From Phycisphaerae bacterium (lineage in GTDB: Bacteria > Planctomycetota > Phycisphaerae > UBA1845): a stretch of 13,309 nt of DNA. Below, piece by piece: positions 1 through 5,921 of this stretch (positions within the stretch are counted from its first letter, which is position 1; each line of letters begins with the position of its first letter). The notes under the pieces were generated by a model that worked only from the letters and a program-made list of their open reading frames with translations, had not been told where the DNA came from and made no database searches. The translations under genes were made by a program, and so were the position numbers. Where the stretch lies: positions 1 through 13,309 of the forward strand of contig JAJDDS010000205.1 of assembly GCA_029260195.1 (NCBI GenBank). Reading direction: 5' to 3'.

Positions 1-518
1 TAGTTCGGTTGAACGGATTGGCCGTTGACCGCACGGCCCGTGTGATCGACCAGAATGGTCCTGCACCCCGCGGCTGCGCCGGCTTGGACGTCGCGGAGGC
101 CGTCTCCGATCATCCACGACCGGGACAGATCCAGGTCCAGGTCACGAGCGGCGGCGATCAGCATGCCTGGCGCTGGCTTGCGCAGATCGCTTTTCTTGCG
201 AAAGGCTGCGACGGTGGCGTCGGGGCCTTCAAGGTAGGGGCAGTAGTAGATTCCGTCCAACCGTTCACCACCGGCGCGAAGCAGTTGCTCCAGTCGCTCG
301 TGGATGGTCGCGAGACGGGCTTCGTCAAAAAAACCCCGGGCGATCCCGGATTGATTGGTGGCGACGACGATTTTGTACCCCGCCTGGCGGCAGCGCCGAA
401 CGGCTTCGACGGCGCCGGGCATGAGTGTGACCTTGTCTGGATGGTCGATAAATCCCGAGTCGACGACCAGCGTGTCGTCGCGATCGAAAAAAACAGCCGC
501 GGTGCCACTCATGGCCAT
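1..518 (-). CDS. gmhB: GmhB-like D,D-heptose 1,7-bisphosphate phosphatase (HAD-IIIA), 3' end at window edge
   Basis: The product is a HAD-superfamily phosphatase of the GmhB/HisB-N type. GmhB removes the 7-phosphate from D-glycero-beta-D-manno-heptose 1,7-bisphosphate in the cytoplasm, on the way to ADP-heptose for LPS. Visible motifs, numbered from the ATG at 518, are FFDRDDTL (nucleophile D12 and D14), ATNQSGIARG, the lysine in RKPAPGM (about 113-119) and MIGDGLRDVQAG. The zinc loop is altered: C93 is kept, but the next ligands, expected as H and C-x-C before RKP, read Y95 and S-D-L. An in-frame ATG at 512 is an alternative start. The gene begins 4 nt after the aldo/keto reductase stop, so the two are probably cotranslated. 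There are 172 complete codons, then TA at the edge, so a stop may lie one base outside; family length is about 180-190. The family is secure. The exact substrate is inferred from motifs and from lpxK in the same operon. Confidence 0.85.
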   Translation of the reverse strand, partial: MAMSGTAAVFFDRDDTLVVDSGFIDHPDKVTLMPGAVEAVRRCRQAGYKIVVATNQSGIARGFFDEARLATIHERLEQLLRAGGERLDGIYYCPYLEGPDATVAAFRKKSDLRKPAPGMLIAAARDLDLDLSRSWMIGDGLRDVQAGAAAGCRTILVDHTGRAVNGQSVQPN

Positions 519-522
519 TCGC

Positions 523-1296
523 TCACACAACTCCACCGGCCGCCCGCCCCATACGCGCTTCGCGGGCGATACGCACGTTCTCGCGGAAATGCTCCGCGTT
601 CAGTCCGCCGATCACCATACTGGTGACACCGGGGTCGGCCAGCACGAACCGAATCGCGTCGGCGGGATCAAGCCTGCCCGATGCGAGCCCTTTCTTGACG
701 AGGACGCCCACACCCTGCTCGGCGGCGGCTGCGATGACCGGCTCGAGCGCCCGGCTGTCCGGATGATACTCGACCATGATCGCATCGGACCAGGGCAACG
801 CGGACGCGAATGCTTCGGCGGTGTAGCCGGAGAATCCGATCCGCTTCGCCAGGCCATCATCACGGACGCGAATCAGCGTTTCGACAACGTCGGTCTCGTT
901 CAGCACGCGCAGATCATCGCGCTGGCTGTGGACGAGAACGATGTCCAGCACGTCGGTCTGCAGGCGCCGCAGGCTTCGCTCGACGCTGGCTCGGACAGCC
1001 GTCGCCGAGAAATCGTAGGTCGATCGCCCGTCCTCGAACGACTCGCCGACCTTGGTCGACAGGGTGTATTCGTCGCGCCGGTACGCGATGGCGGCTCCGA
1101 TGCGCTCCTCGCTCGATCCGTACGCGGGCGCCGTATCGATGTGATCGATTCCGAGATCGAGCAAGGTGTTGAGCAGTGTGTCGACGGCGTGTTGGTCGGG
1201 CAAAGGGTATGGAGTTCGGTATTTTGTTTTTTCGTTGCGTCCGATCTTGAACGCGCCGAACCCGACGGGGCCGAACGTCAGTCTATTGTCACCCAT
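523..1296 (-). CDS. Aldo/keto reductase
   Basis: This is a 257-residue NAD(P)H-dependent aldo/keto reductase, slightly shorter than the usual 280-330. The catalytic tetrad can be read directly: D54 and Y59 in IDTAPAYGSSEE, K82 in STKVGE and H123 in VLVHS. Later (beta/alpha)8-barrel signatures include GFSGYTAE, VEYHPDSRA and the C-terminal cofactor segment GVTSMVIGGLN. The frame stays open upstream to 1548, but that stretch lies inside the end of the FAD oxidoreductase gene and reads like low-complexity shadow sequence. I chose ATG 1296, with ATG 1314 as the alternative. This overlaps the upstream gene by 19 nt and leaves 4 nt before gmhB. The substrate cannot be told from sequence. Its place between lpxK and gmhB suggests a sugar or other envelope-precursor aldehyde, but that is only an inference. 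Confidence 0.88.
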   Translation of the reverse strand: MGDNRLTFGPVGFGAFKIGRNEKTKYRTPYPLPDQHAVDTLLNTLLDLGIDHIDTAPAYGSSEERIGAAIAYRRDEYTLSTKVGESFEDGRSTYDFSATAVRASVERSLRRLQTDVLDIVLVHSQRDDLRVLNETDVVETLIRVRDDGLAKRIGFSGYTAEAFASALPWSDAIMVEYHPDSRALEPVIAAAAEQGVGVLVKKGLASGRLDPADAIRFVLADPGVTSMVIGGLNAEHFRENVRIAREARMGRAAGGVV

Positions 1297-2471
1297 CGTT
1301 GGTCGGTTTCCCATGGCGGCGGCGCGACGCTCGGTCGGGGCCAATCGGCGAGCGCACCCACGTCGACCGGTCCGCCCGACGACGGCGACGGTAGCGCGCC
1401 GCGGATCATCGTAGCGAGCCGCGGAATCAGGGCAAGCTTTGTCGGCCAACCGGTCATGACGTTGCCCTCGGTCAGCAACACCGGCTCGGCTGGCCGCTTC
1501 CCGTCGGCGGTCGCGGGTTCCGCACGATCGATCCGGTACGTCGCCCACACCGAGTTGGAAACATCCACACCGGGCAGCGCTTCGGTCAGCTCGGCGCGCG
1601 CGTGCGCCATCAGTTCCGGCGGGTCCATGTCCACCCCGTCCTCAGCCACCTGCCCGCCGAGCTGCCAGATAGTGTCGCCGTCGGCGTGCGTGGCCGACGT
1701 CACGGTGACGCGCGTGTGCGCCCCGTCGACGCAGTGGCCGAACAGTGGCGGCAGCGCGCCGCGAACCAAGACCATGTGCAGCGGGCGACGCTGCATGGCG
1801 TCGGTGGACAACCCGACCATCGCGCGCAGAGCGGCGTTGCCGGCGCCGGCGGTGAATACGATATGTCCGGGCTGAAGTTCGATGACATCACCGTCGGTCC
1901 GCGCCAGGCGCACACGGTCGACATTTCCGGGCGACGAGGTGACAAACGAAACGTCGTCGCCCGGGCTGGCGAGGATAATCCGGTCGCGGTGGCGGGTGGT
2001 GAGCGTCGCGACGAAACTCGCGCCGTCGATAACCTGCTCGTCAATCCGGTAGACGTCGCCGGGGCAGCCGGCGAGCGCGGCGGGTCGGTCGGCGTCGGAC
2101 AGCTTTTCGGCCGTCGATCGCAGCCCCGTGCGGGCACCAATCATCCCCAAGGTGGACTTCCACGATGTCGTGCGCCACATGTGGCAGTAGTCGCTTCGGA
2201 CGCGCGTTCCGCGCAGGTCGGGCGCGGCACGGCCGGCGATGCAGTCGCGCCACAGCGACGGCATCTCGCGGATCGCCTGCGCGGACGATCTCTGGGCGCC
2301 GGTGATCGCGTACTTCATGCCGCCGTGGATGATCCCCTGCGACGCGATGGTCTGCCCACCGCCGAGCGCGCCGCGCTCGATCAGCAGTGCGTCGTAGCCA
2401 GCGCGGCGAAGTTCGTCTGTCAGCCACAATCCAGCCCCGCCTCCGCCGAATATCAATACGTCCATCTTCAC
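1278..2471 (-). CDS. FAD-dependent oxidoreductase, DAO / glycerol-3-phosphate dehydrogenase-like
   Basis: This 397-residue protein starts with a Rossmann dinucleotide-binding motif (VLIFGGGGAG, residues 5-14) and an acidic residue ending the second strand (E32). The segment GGGQTIASQGIIHGG follows, typical of the DAO family that includes D-amino-acid oxidases and GlpD/GlpA-like dehydrogenases. A second FAD-contact region appears as IVFTAGAGNAAL, and the C-terminus carries LLTEGNVMTGWPTKLALIPRLA, a plausible isoalloxazine/C-terminal FAD segment. The start is GTG at 2471, overlapping the lpxK stop by four bases (GTGA); ATG 2465 is an alternative two codons in. No membrane segment is obvious. 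The substrate is unknown. The operon position suggests linkage to lipid or envelope metabolism, but nothing in the sequence proves it. Confidence 0.82.
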   Translation of the reverse strand: MKMDVLIFGGGGAGLWLTDELRRAGYDALLIERGALGGGQTIASQGIIHGGMKYAITGAQRSSAQAIREMPSLWRDCIAGRAAPDLRGTRVRSDYCHMWRTTSWKSTLGMIGARTGLRSTAEKLSDADRPAALAGCPGDVYRIDEQVIDGASFVATLTTRHRDRIILASPGDDVSFVTSSPGNVDRVRLARTDGDVIELQPGHIVFTAGAGNAALRAMVGLSTDAMQRRPLHMVLVRGALPPLFGHCVDGAHTRVTVTSATHADGDTIWQLGGQVAEDGVDMDPPELMAHARAELTEALPGVDVSNSVWATYRIDRAEPATADGKRPAEPVLLTEGNVMTGWPTKLALIPRLATMIRGALPSPSSGGPVDVGALADWPRPSVAPPPWETDQRWVTID

Positions 2472-3508
2472 CCGGTCAGCACCCTATCCAGACAGGATTC
2501 CACCATTGCCTCATCGTCGGGGTCAAACGCGATCTCGACGTTTACCACGCGCAGCGGTGCGAGTTCGCGCACGTCCAAACCGGCCAGCCTCATCGCGTCC
2601 TTCCCCGTCGTCAACACCACGTCATGTTTGACGCTTCCGGCTGTCAGTGCCAGCGACGCGATGTCGGAGGGAGTAAACGGATGATGGTCCGGCCAATCCC
2701 GCCGGGCGGCGACGCTCATGGCCATGCCCTCGACGGTCAACGCGAATGCGTCGGGGTTGCCGATTGCCGAGAACAGGACAGCCGTCTCGTAGCTCGCGTC
2801 GCACGCCGTTCCGTCGAGATGCGACAGGCCGACGACGCGGTGTCGACACGTGACACTTGGCACACGCGGCGCGACCTCACGGATGCGATCGAGCAGTCGG
2901 GCGCGATCGGCGTCGGTGACCAGATCGGCGCGGGATACCACGACAAGGTCGGCGCGGGTCATCGCGGAGATCGGCTCGCGCAGGCGTCCCAGCGGGAGCA
3001 ACCGGTCGAATCCGAATGGGTTGGTTGCGTCGAGGACGACGACGTCCAGGTCGCGGCCGAGGCGGCGATGCTGAAATCCGTCGTCCATCAGAATGACGTC
3101 CGCGCCGCCGTCCATCGCGGTGCGGGCGCCGGCGACACGATCCGGATTCTGCGCGCAGATGACGCCGGGAAGTTGCTCCGAGATCAGTGCGGCTTCGTCT
3201 CCGGGGGCGCCGGGTCGGGACTTGTATCCGCGCGTGACGATCCCCGGTGTGCGGCTGCGGTGTTGTAGGCGCTTGGCGAGATCGATCACCAAGGGCGTCT
3301 TGCCGGTCCCGCCGGTGGTGATGTTGCCGACGCTGACAACCGGAACGGGCAGGCGGATGACCTCGCGGGCGCCGGAGGCGAACTGCCCGTTGCGTCGAGC
3401 GACGGCCCATTCGTACGCGACGGCCAGCGACGCCAGCGTCCAGCGGGCAGGTTTGGTCCAGAGACCTCTGCCGGCGAGAATGTCTGATTGAATGATTGAA
3501 AGGGGCAT
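2468..3508 (-). CDS. lpxK: Tetraacyldisaccharide 4'-kinase LpxK
   Basis: LpxK transfers phosphate from ATP to the 4' position of the tetraacyl-disaccharide 1-phosphate precursor, forming lipid IVA at the inner face of the inner membrane. The 346-residue length fits the family. The N-terminus has a hydrophobic/amphipathic stretch (about residues 16-36) suited to peripheral membrane contact. It is followed by the P-loop [12 protein letters not shown] (61-72), TRGYKS (92-97), the family hallmark DDGFQHRRL (142-150), [21 protein letters not shown] and TTGKDAMRL near the C-terminus. ATG 3508 lies 4 nt after the MEMO stop with a weak purine-rich stretch upstream, which indicates translational coupling. 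It shows that the organism makes lipid A and so has an outer membrane. Identification is secure. Confidence 0.96.
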   Translation of the reverse strand: MPLSIIQSDILAGRGLWTKPARWTLASLAVAYEWAVARRNGQFASGAREVIRLPVPVVSVGNITTGGTGKTPLVIDLAKRLQHRSRTPGIVTRGYKSRPGAPGDEAALISEQLPGVICAQNPDRVAGARTAMDGGADVILMDDGFQHRRLGRDLDVVVLDATNPFGFDRLLPLGRLREPISAMTRADLVVVSRADLVTDADRARLLDRIREVAPRVPSVTCRHRVVGLSHLDGTACDASYETAVLFSAIGNPDAFALTVEGMAMSVAARRDWPDHHPFTPSDIASLALTAGSVKHDVVLTTGKDAMRLAGLDVRELAPLRVVNVEIAFDPDDEAMVESCLDRVLTG

Positions 3509-3512
3509 GTAC

Positions 3513-4754
3513 CTACCGCACGTAGGTCATCGCCGTGCAGCTCACGCAGATTCGTTGTTCCTCGTCAAGCGCCTGATGGTACCCCAAGATGGCAGGTTTG
3601 GCATCACGCAGTACGCGCGCGACGACGTACATGCACCCGGCGCTGCAGACGCGGGTGCTGTTGTCGGCGTCGGCGAGCGCCTTGACGAATCCGTCCGGCT
3701 CCGACGCCGCCAATTGGGCGAGCGCGCCGCGATCGTGATCTTCGACGGATTGAAGGAACGCCGCGTCCAGCGGGAGGTCGTCGCCGAACTGCGACCCGAC
3801 GTGACTGAGGTCCGCGCCGGCGACCAGCAGCGTATCTTCGCCATCATCCGCGATGACGGCGGCCAGCGCGTCGGCAAAATCCCTCAGGTCCACCCCGCGG
3901 CCGTTGTGGGGTTTCGTCCCGGTCGGACCGCAGGGGTCGTTGCAGAGGAACGGGACGAGCTTGAACGACTCGGCGCCGAACATGTGCTGCAAGCAAAGCA
4001 CTTGCAACTCGACGGAGTGCTCGCGCCGGTGGTCGAGCTCGTATTCCAGCAGATCATGTCCGCAGCGGTCGATCACGGCGCCGAGAAACGTAGTGTCAAT
4101 CTCTGTCACTCCCAATGGCGTCTCGAACGACTTCCCGGTTGCTACGACCGACGTGGACCGGCCGAAGTGGTTGGTGCCAAGCACACACACCCGTTTCGGC
4201 GTGGGGCGTCCGCGCAGCGCGCCGTAGGCTGGTCCGTAGCAAGGCCGGCCGCGGGGGAAGTCCAAATGCGGCGCGACGAGTCCGACGACCGGACCGTTTC
4301 TGGTTGTCAGCCGTGAGTCGTCAGTTGCCCGTTGTCCGCTTGGGGAGACCATCTCGGATAGGAAGGCTGCGGTCTCTTCGCGGTCGCCGAGTTCGCAGCC
4401 GTAGGTCGACGGTCGCACTGGGGAGGATCGATATTCCTCGAGCACCGCTGCCATGTGAGCGTCGAACTCGGGTCCCTCGAGCAGCAGTCCCGATTGAAGC
4501 TTGTCGACCATGTCACGTAGGGTCGTCTCTTCGACGAGTCGGCCGAACTGGTTCGCCACGGATCGGCTGACGTCGCCGAGCGTGTTTGTCCCGTCGAACT
4601 GGGAGAGGATGAAGAGCGCCGCTCCGGAAAGCGTAAGCGTGAATTCGGCGATCCCCGAGGGATCGCGCACGGCGAACATTCCCTCGCCGCCGTCGCGCAA
4701 AGGGAAGGCCTCGACGGGGCGGAGTTTGGGGCGAAGTTGGGTTGTGTCGCTCAT
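3513..4754 (-). CDS. MEMO-family protein (AmmeMemoRadiSam system protein B) with N-terminal PqqD-like domain
   Basis: This 413-residue protein has two parts. Residues 1-105 form a compact domain (FTLTLSGAALFILSQFDG, then LVEETTLRDMVDKLQSGLLLEG) that resembles the winged-helix PqqD/RRE fold; this is a pattern call. Residues 154-413 are a MEMO domain, related to metal-binding extradiol dioxygenases, with likely metal and active-site residues H163 (APHLDF), H196 (TNHFG), H246 (EHSVELQ), D315 and H318 (ADLSH) and C370 (CSAGC). The bacterial family often occurs with AMMECR1 and radical SAM genes; neither is in this window, and the biochemical role is not established. Residues 140-153 are encoded by a heptanucleotide repeat array. 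ATG 4754 was chosen because the longer open frame (to 4874) runs through a separate repeat in the leader. The gene heads a tightly packed operon with lpxK. Confidence 0.88.
   Translation of the reverse strand: MSDTTQLRPKLRPVEAFPLRDGGEGMFAVRDPSGIAEFTLTLSGAALFILSQFDGTNTLGDVSRSVANQFGRLVEETTLRDMVDKLQSGLLLEGPEFDAHMAAVLEEYRSSPVRPSTYGCELGDREETAAFLSEMVSPSGQRATDDSRLTTRNGPVVGLVAPHLDFPRGRPCYGPAYGALRGRPTPKRVCVLGTNHFGRSTSVVATGKSFETPLGVTEIDTTFLGAVIDRCGHDLLEYELDHRREHSVELQVLCLQHMFGAESFKLVPFLCNDPCGPTGTKPHNGRGVDLRDFADALAAVIADDGEDTLLVAGADLSHVGSQFGDDLPLDAAFLQSVEDHDRGALAQLAASEPDGFVKALADADNSTRVCSAGCMYVVARVLRDAKPAILGYHQALDEEQRICVSCTAMTYVR
4296..4337 (-). repeat. Heptanucleotide array inside the MEMO gene (6 x 7 bases)
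   Basis: Read on the minus strand, six consecutive 7-base units can be set out, including GGACAAC, GGGCAAC, TGACGAC and TGACAAC. Most end in CAAC or CGAC. The total is 42 bases, exactly 14 codons, so the frame is kept. The encoded peptide is GQRATDDSRLTTRN, at the linker between the N-terminal domain and the MEMO domain. The units are imperfect, which suggests age or selection for coding. The 7-base phasing is what I see. An origin by insertion or expansion is inference. Confidence 0.6.
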
Positions 4755-4772
4755 CGATCGCTGCCGTTCGGG

Positions 4773-4807
4773 GAATTCGGAATTCAGAATAGCGAATTCA
4801 GAATGGA
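4773..4807. repeat. GAATTCA-type heptad array (5 units) upstream of the MEMO gene
   Basis: Five tandem 7-base units start at 4773, 4780, 4787, 4794 and 4801. The consensus is GAATTCA. Unit 1 differs in its last base, and units 3 and 5 keep GAAT and then diverge. Three EcoRI-type GAATTC hexamers therefore fall within 27 bases. The array lies in the leader between the likely promoter at 4886-4894 and the MEMO start at 4754, so it would be transcribed. I see no coding role for it. Confidence 0.75.
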
Positions 4808-4885
4808 CTCCGCCGCTGCGTCGTATCCACGGTTCCGTCACAGATGGTCTCGGGACCCCTGTTCCGCGCTCCAACCAACGGAGGG

Positions 4886-4894
4886 ATTATAGCA
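4886..4894 (-). promoter_or_regulatory. Extended -10 promoter (TGCTATAAT) for the MEMO-lpxK operon
   Basis: On the minus strand the sequence reads TGC then TATAAT, a perfect consensus -10 with the extended TGn motif, just beyond the rnhA stop (4899-4901). A -35 match at 16-18-nt spacing is poor, which is usual for extended -10 promoters. A start of transcription near 4879 would give a leader of about 125 nt before MEMO ATG 4754, including the GAATTCA heptads. Such an AT-rich match is unlikely by chance in this GC-rich DNA, but sigma preference in this organism is unknown. Confidence 0.5.
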
Positions 4895-4898
4895 AAAG

Positions 4899-5375
4899 TC
4901 ATCGGGAAAGTCGCGCCGCCTGGGTGGCTGCGACGGCCATCCGGTCGCATTCTTCGTTCTCGGGGTGCCCGGCGTGCCCTTTGACGTGTTGGAACGAGAC
5001 TTGATGTGTCTCGCAGAGGTCCACAAGCGTCCGCCAGAGTTCGACGTTCTTGACGGGTTCTTTCTTCCGTCCGGATCCGCGCATCCAGCCATTGCGGATC
5101 CAGCCGTTGACCCACTCGGTCATTCCCTTGCTCACGTACTGACTATCCGTCACAACCCGCACGATCGCGGGGCGTTTCAGTGCGCGAAGTCCCTCGATGA
5201 CGGCGGACAACTCCATCTTGTTGTTGGTGGTGAGGGGGTCGCCGCCGGAGCCGTGTTTGACGGCGTCGTTTTTGACGTGCTTGAGAATGTAGGCCCATCC
5301 TCCGGGCCCCGGGTTGCCGCTGCACGCGCCGTCGGTGTAGAGAACGACCTCGATATCCTGATCCATGCGATTCAT
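4899..5375 (-). CDS. rnhA: Ribonuclease HI
   Basis: RNase HI cleaves the RNA strand of RNA-DNA hybrids in the cytoplasm, removing primers and R-loops. The 158-residue length matches the E. coli type. All catalytic residues are present: D15 in YTDGACSGNPGPGGWA, E55 in TNNKMEL, D77 in VTDSQYV and D144 in ECDRMA, with the catalytic-loop histidine H134 in KGHAGH. The basic-protrusion region is there too (about 88-105, WVNGWIRNGWMRGSGRKKE). The start is ATG 5375; ATG 5366, three codons in, is equally compatible and has GAG nine bases upstream. It lies 144 nt before the MEMO gene on the same strand. The likely internal promoter in that gap suggests it is not a fixed part of the LPS operon. Confidence 0.96.
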   Translation of the reverse strand: MNRMDQDIEVVLYTDGACSGNPGPGGWAYILKHVKNDAVKHGSGGDPLTTNNKMELSAVIEGLRALKRPAIVRVVTDSQYVSKGMTEWVNGWIRNGWMRGSGRKKEPVKNVELWRTLVDLCETHQVSFQHVKGHAGHPENEECDRMAVAATQAARLSR

Positions 5376-5420
5376 CTCAACCCACGTCAGCCGTCGGGGC
5401 GCGACTCGCGTAGCGTTGCG

Positions 5421-5433
5421 GCGTTCAGAACGC
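5421..5433. promoter_or_regulatory. Short palindrome upstream of rnhA (possible operator)
   Basis: GCGTTC, one base, then GAACGC: a perfect 6-1-6 inverted repeat about 46 bases ahead of the rnhA start. Size and symmetry would suit a dimeric regulator, but the motif matches no operator I can name and may be chance. Confidence 0.25.
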
Positions 5434-5773
5434 TCTGCGTGACGGGTTCGTGTTTGACTTTGTTTTTTCGATTTTGTTTCGGATTCAAGTGCGGTTTATG
5501 CAGGCACTGAGCATTCGTGTCACAGCGGCCAACTGCTTGAATCGGATACACGCGCAACATGCTACCCGTTGATCGTCGACATGGACAGAACGACGGGACT
5601 CACGCTGTTGGGGGGTTGTTCCGGTGAAGGTGAATCGTTAAGCTGGATACCGGAATTGCGATGTTTCGGTGCCGGAAGATTTAGGCCGTCAGTCCGCGCT
5701 CGAGGGATGTGGGTTCGACGGAATTGGTGCTCTTGGTTTGTGGTTGCGGAGCGCCTAGCCCATAGGATTCCAG

Positions 5774-5810
5774 CCGGGCGACCGACTGAGTCCTTGTCGC
5801 GGGAGCCCGG
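5774..5810 (+). other. Possible structured leader hairpin upstream of the deiminase gene
   Basis: CCGGGC at 5774-5779 pairs with GCCCGG at 5805-5810. GAC (5780-5782) then pairs with GTC (5796-5798) after a 6-base bulge, and the loop holds GACTGAGTC. A small CCTA/TAGG hairpin lies just before it (5754-5766). It is about 110 bases upstream of the start codon. I could not match it to a known riboswitch class. Whether it is transcribed is unknown. Confidence 0.3.
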
Positions 5811-5909
5811 TGTATGACAGCGCATCCACAATCCGAACCCTCCCGTCCGTTCGGGCGGTGGTTCTCCCATACCTCGTATTTCAGGCCCTCACATTCCTCG
5901 TCACAAATC

Positions 5910-5913
5910 GGAG
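5910..5913 (+). promoter_or_regulatory. Ribosome-binding site deciding the deiminase start
   Basis: GGAG followed by an 8-base spacer and ATG 5922. This consensus site selects 5922 over the upstream in-frame ATG at 5814, and the signal peptide then sits at the N-terminus. Confidence 0.7.
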
Positions 5914-5921
5914 TGCTGGTG

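Larger units (their letters stand above)
5376..5921. other. Gene-free divergent region between rnhA and the deiminase gene
   Basis: This stretch of about 546 bases separates the minus-strand rnhA from the plus-strand deiminase and must hold both promoters. It contains an AT-rich stretch (about 5452-5490), a short palindrome at 5421-5433 and a hairpin at 5774-5810. I found no promoter pair convincing on both -35 and -10. Short open frames here (for example minus 5562-5870 and plus 5569-5817) show no recognisable motifs or good ribosome-binding sites. The deiminase frame is open back to 5814, but that part lacks a ribosome-binding site and would put extra sequence ahead of the signal peptide. 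Confidence 0.6.

Noticed and set aside
355..3268. Long plus-strand open frames opposite the minus-strand operon (355-1875, 1602-2684, 2387-3268)
   Set aside because: They lie antisense to genes with clear catalytic motifs and show no domain signatures. GC-rich coding DNA commonly leaves such antisense frames open.
4755..4874. N-terminal extension of the MEMO protein to ATG 4874
   Set aside because: It would translate the GAATTCA heptads (as SEFAILNSEF), starts at about the predicted transcription start, and lacks a ribosome-binding site.
5774..5810. Possible c-di-GMP, TPP or cobalamin riboswitch upstream of the deiminase
   Set aside because: I compared it from memory with the conserved core motifs of these classes and none is present. 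Only a simple bulged hairpin can be supported.
5562..5870. 102-codon minus-strand open frame in the divergent gap
   Set aside because: No motif, no convincing ribosome-binding site and Pro/Arg-rich random-like composition. Not supportable as a gene.
5814..5921. N-terminal extension of the deiminase to ATG 5814
   Set aside because: It has no ribosome-binding site and would bury the signal peptide. ATG 5922 has a good GGAG at 8-base spacing.
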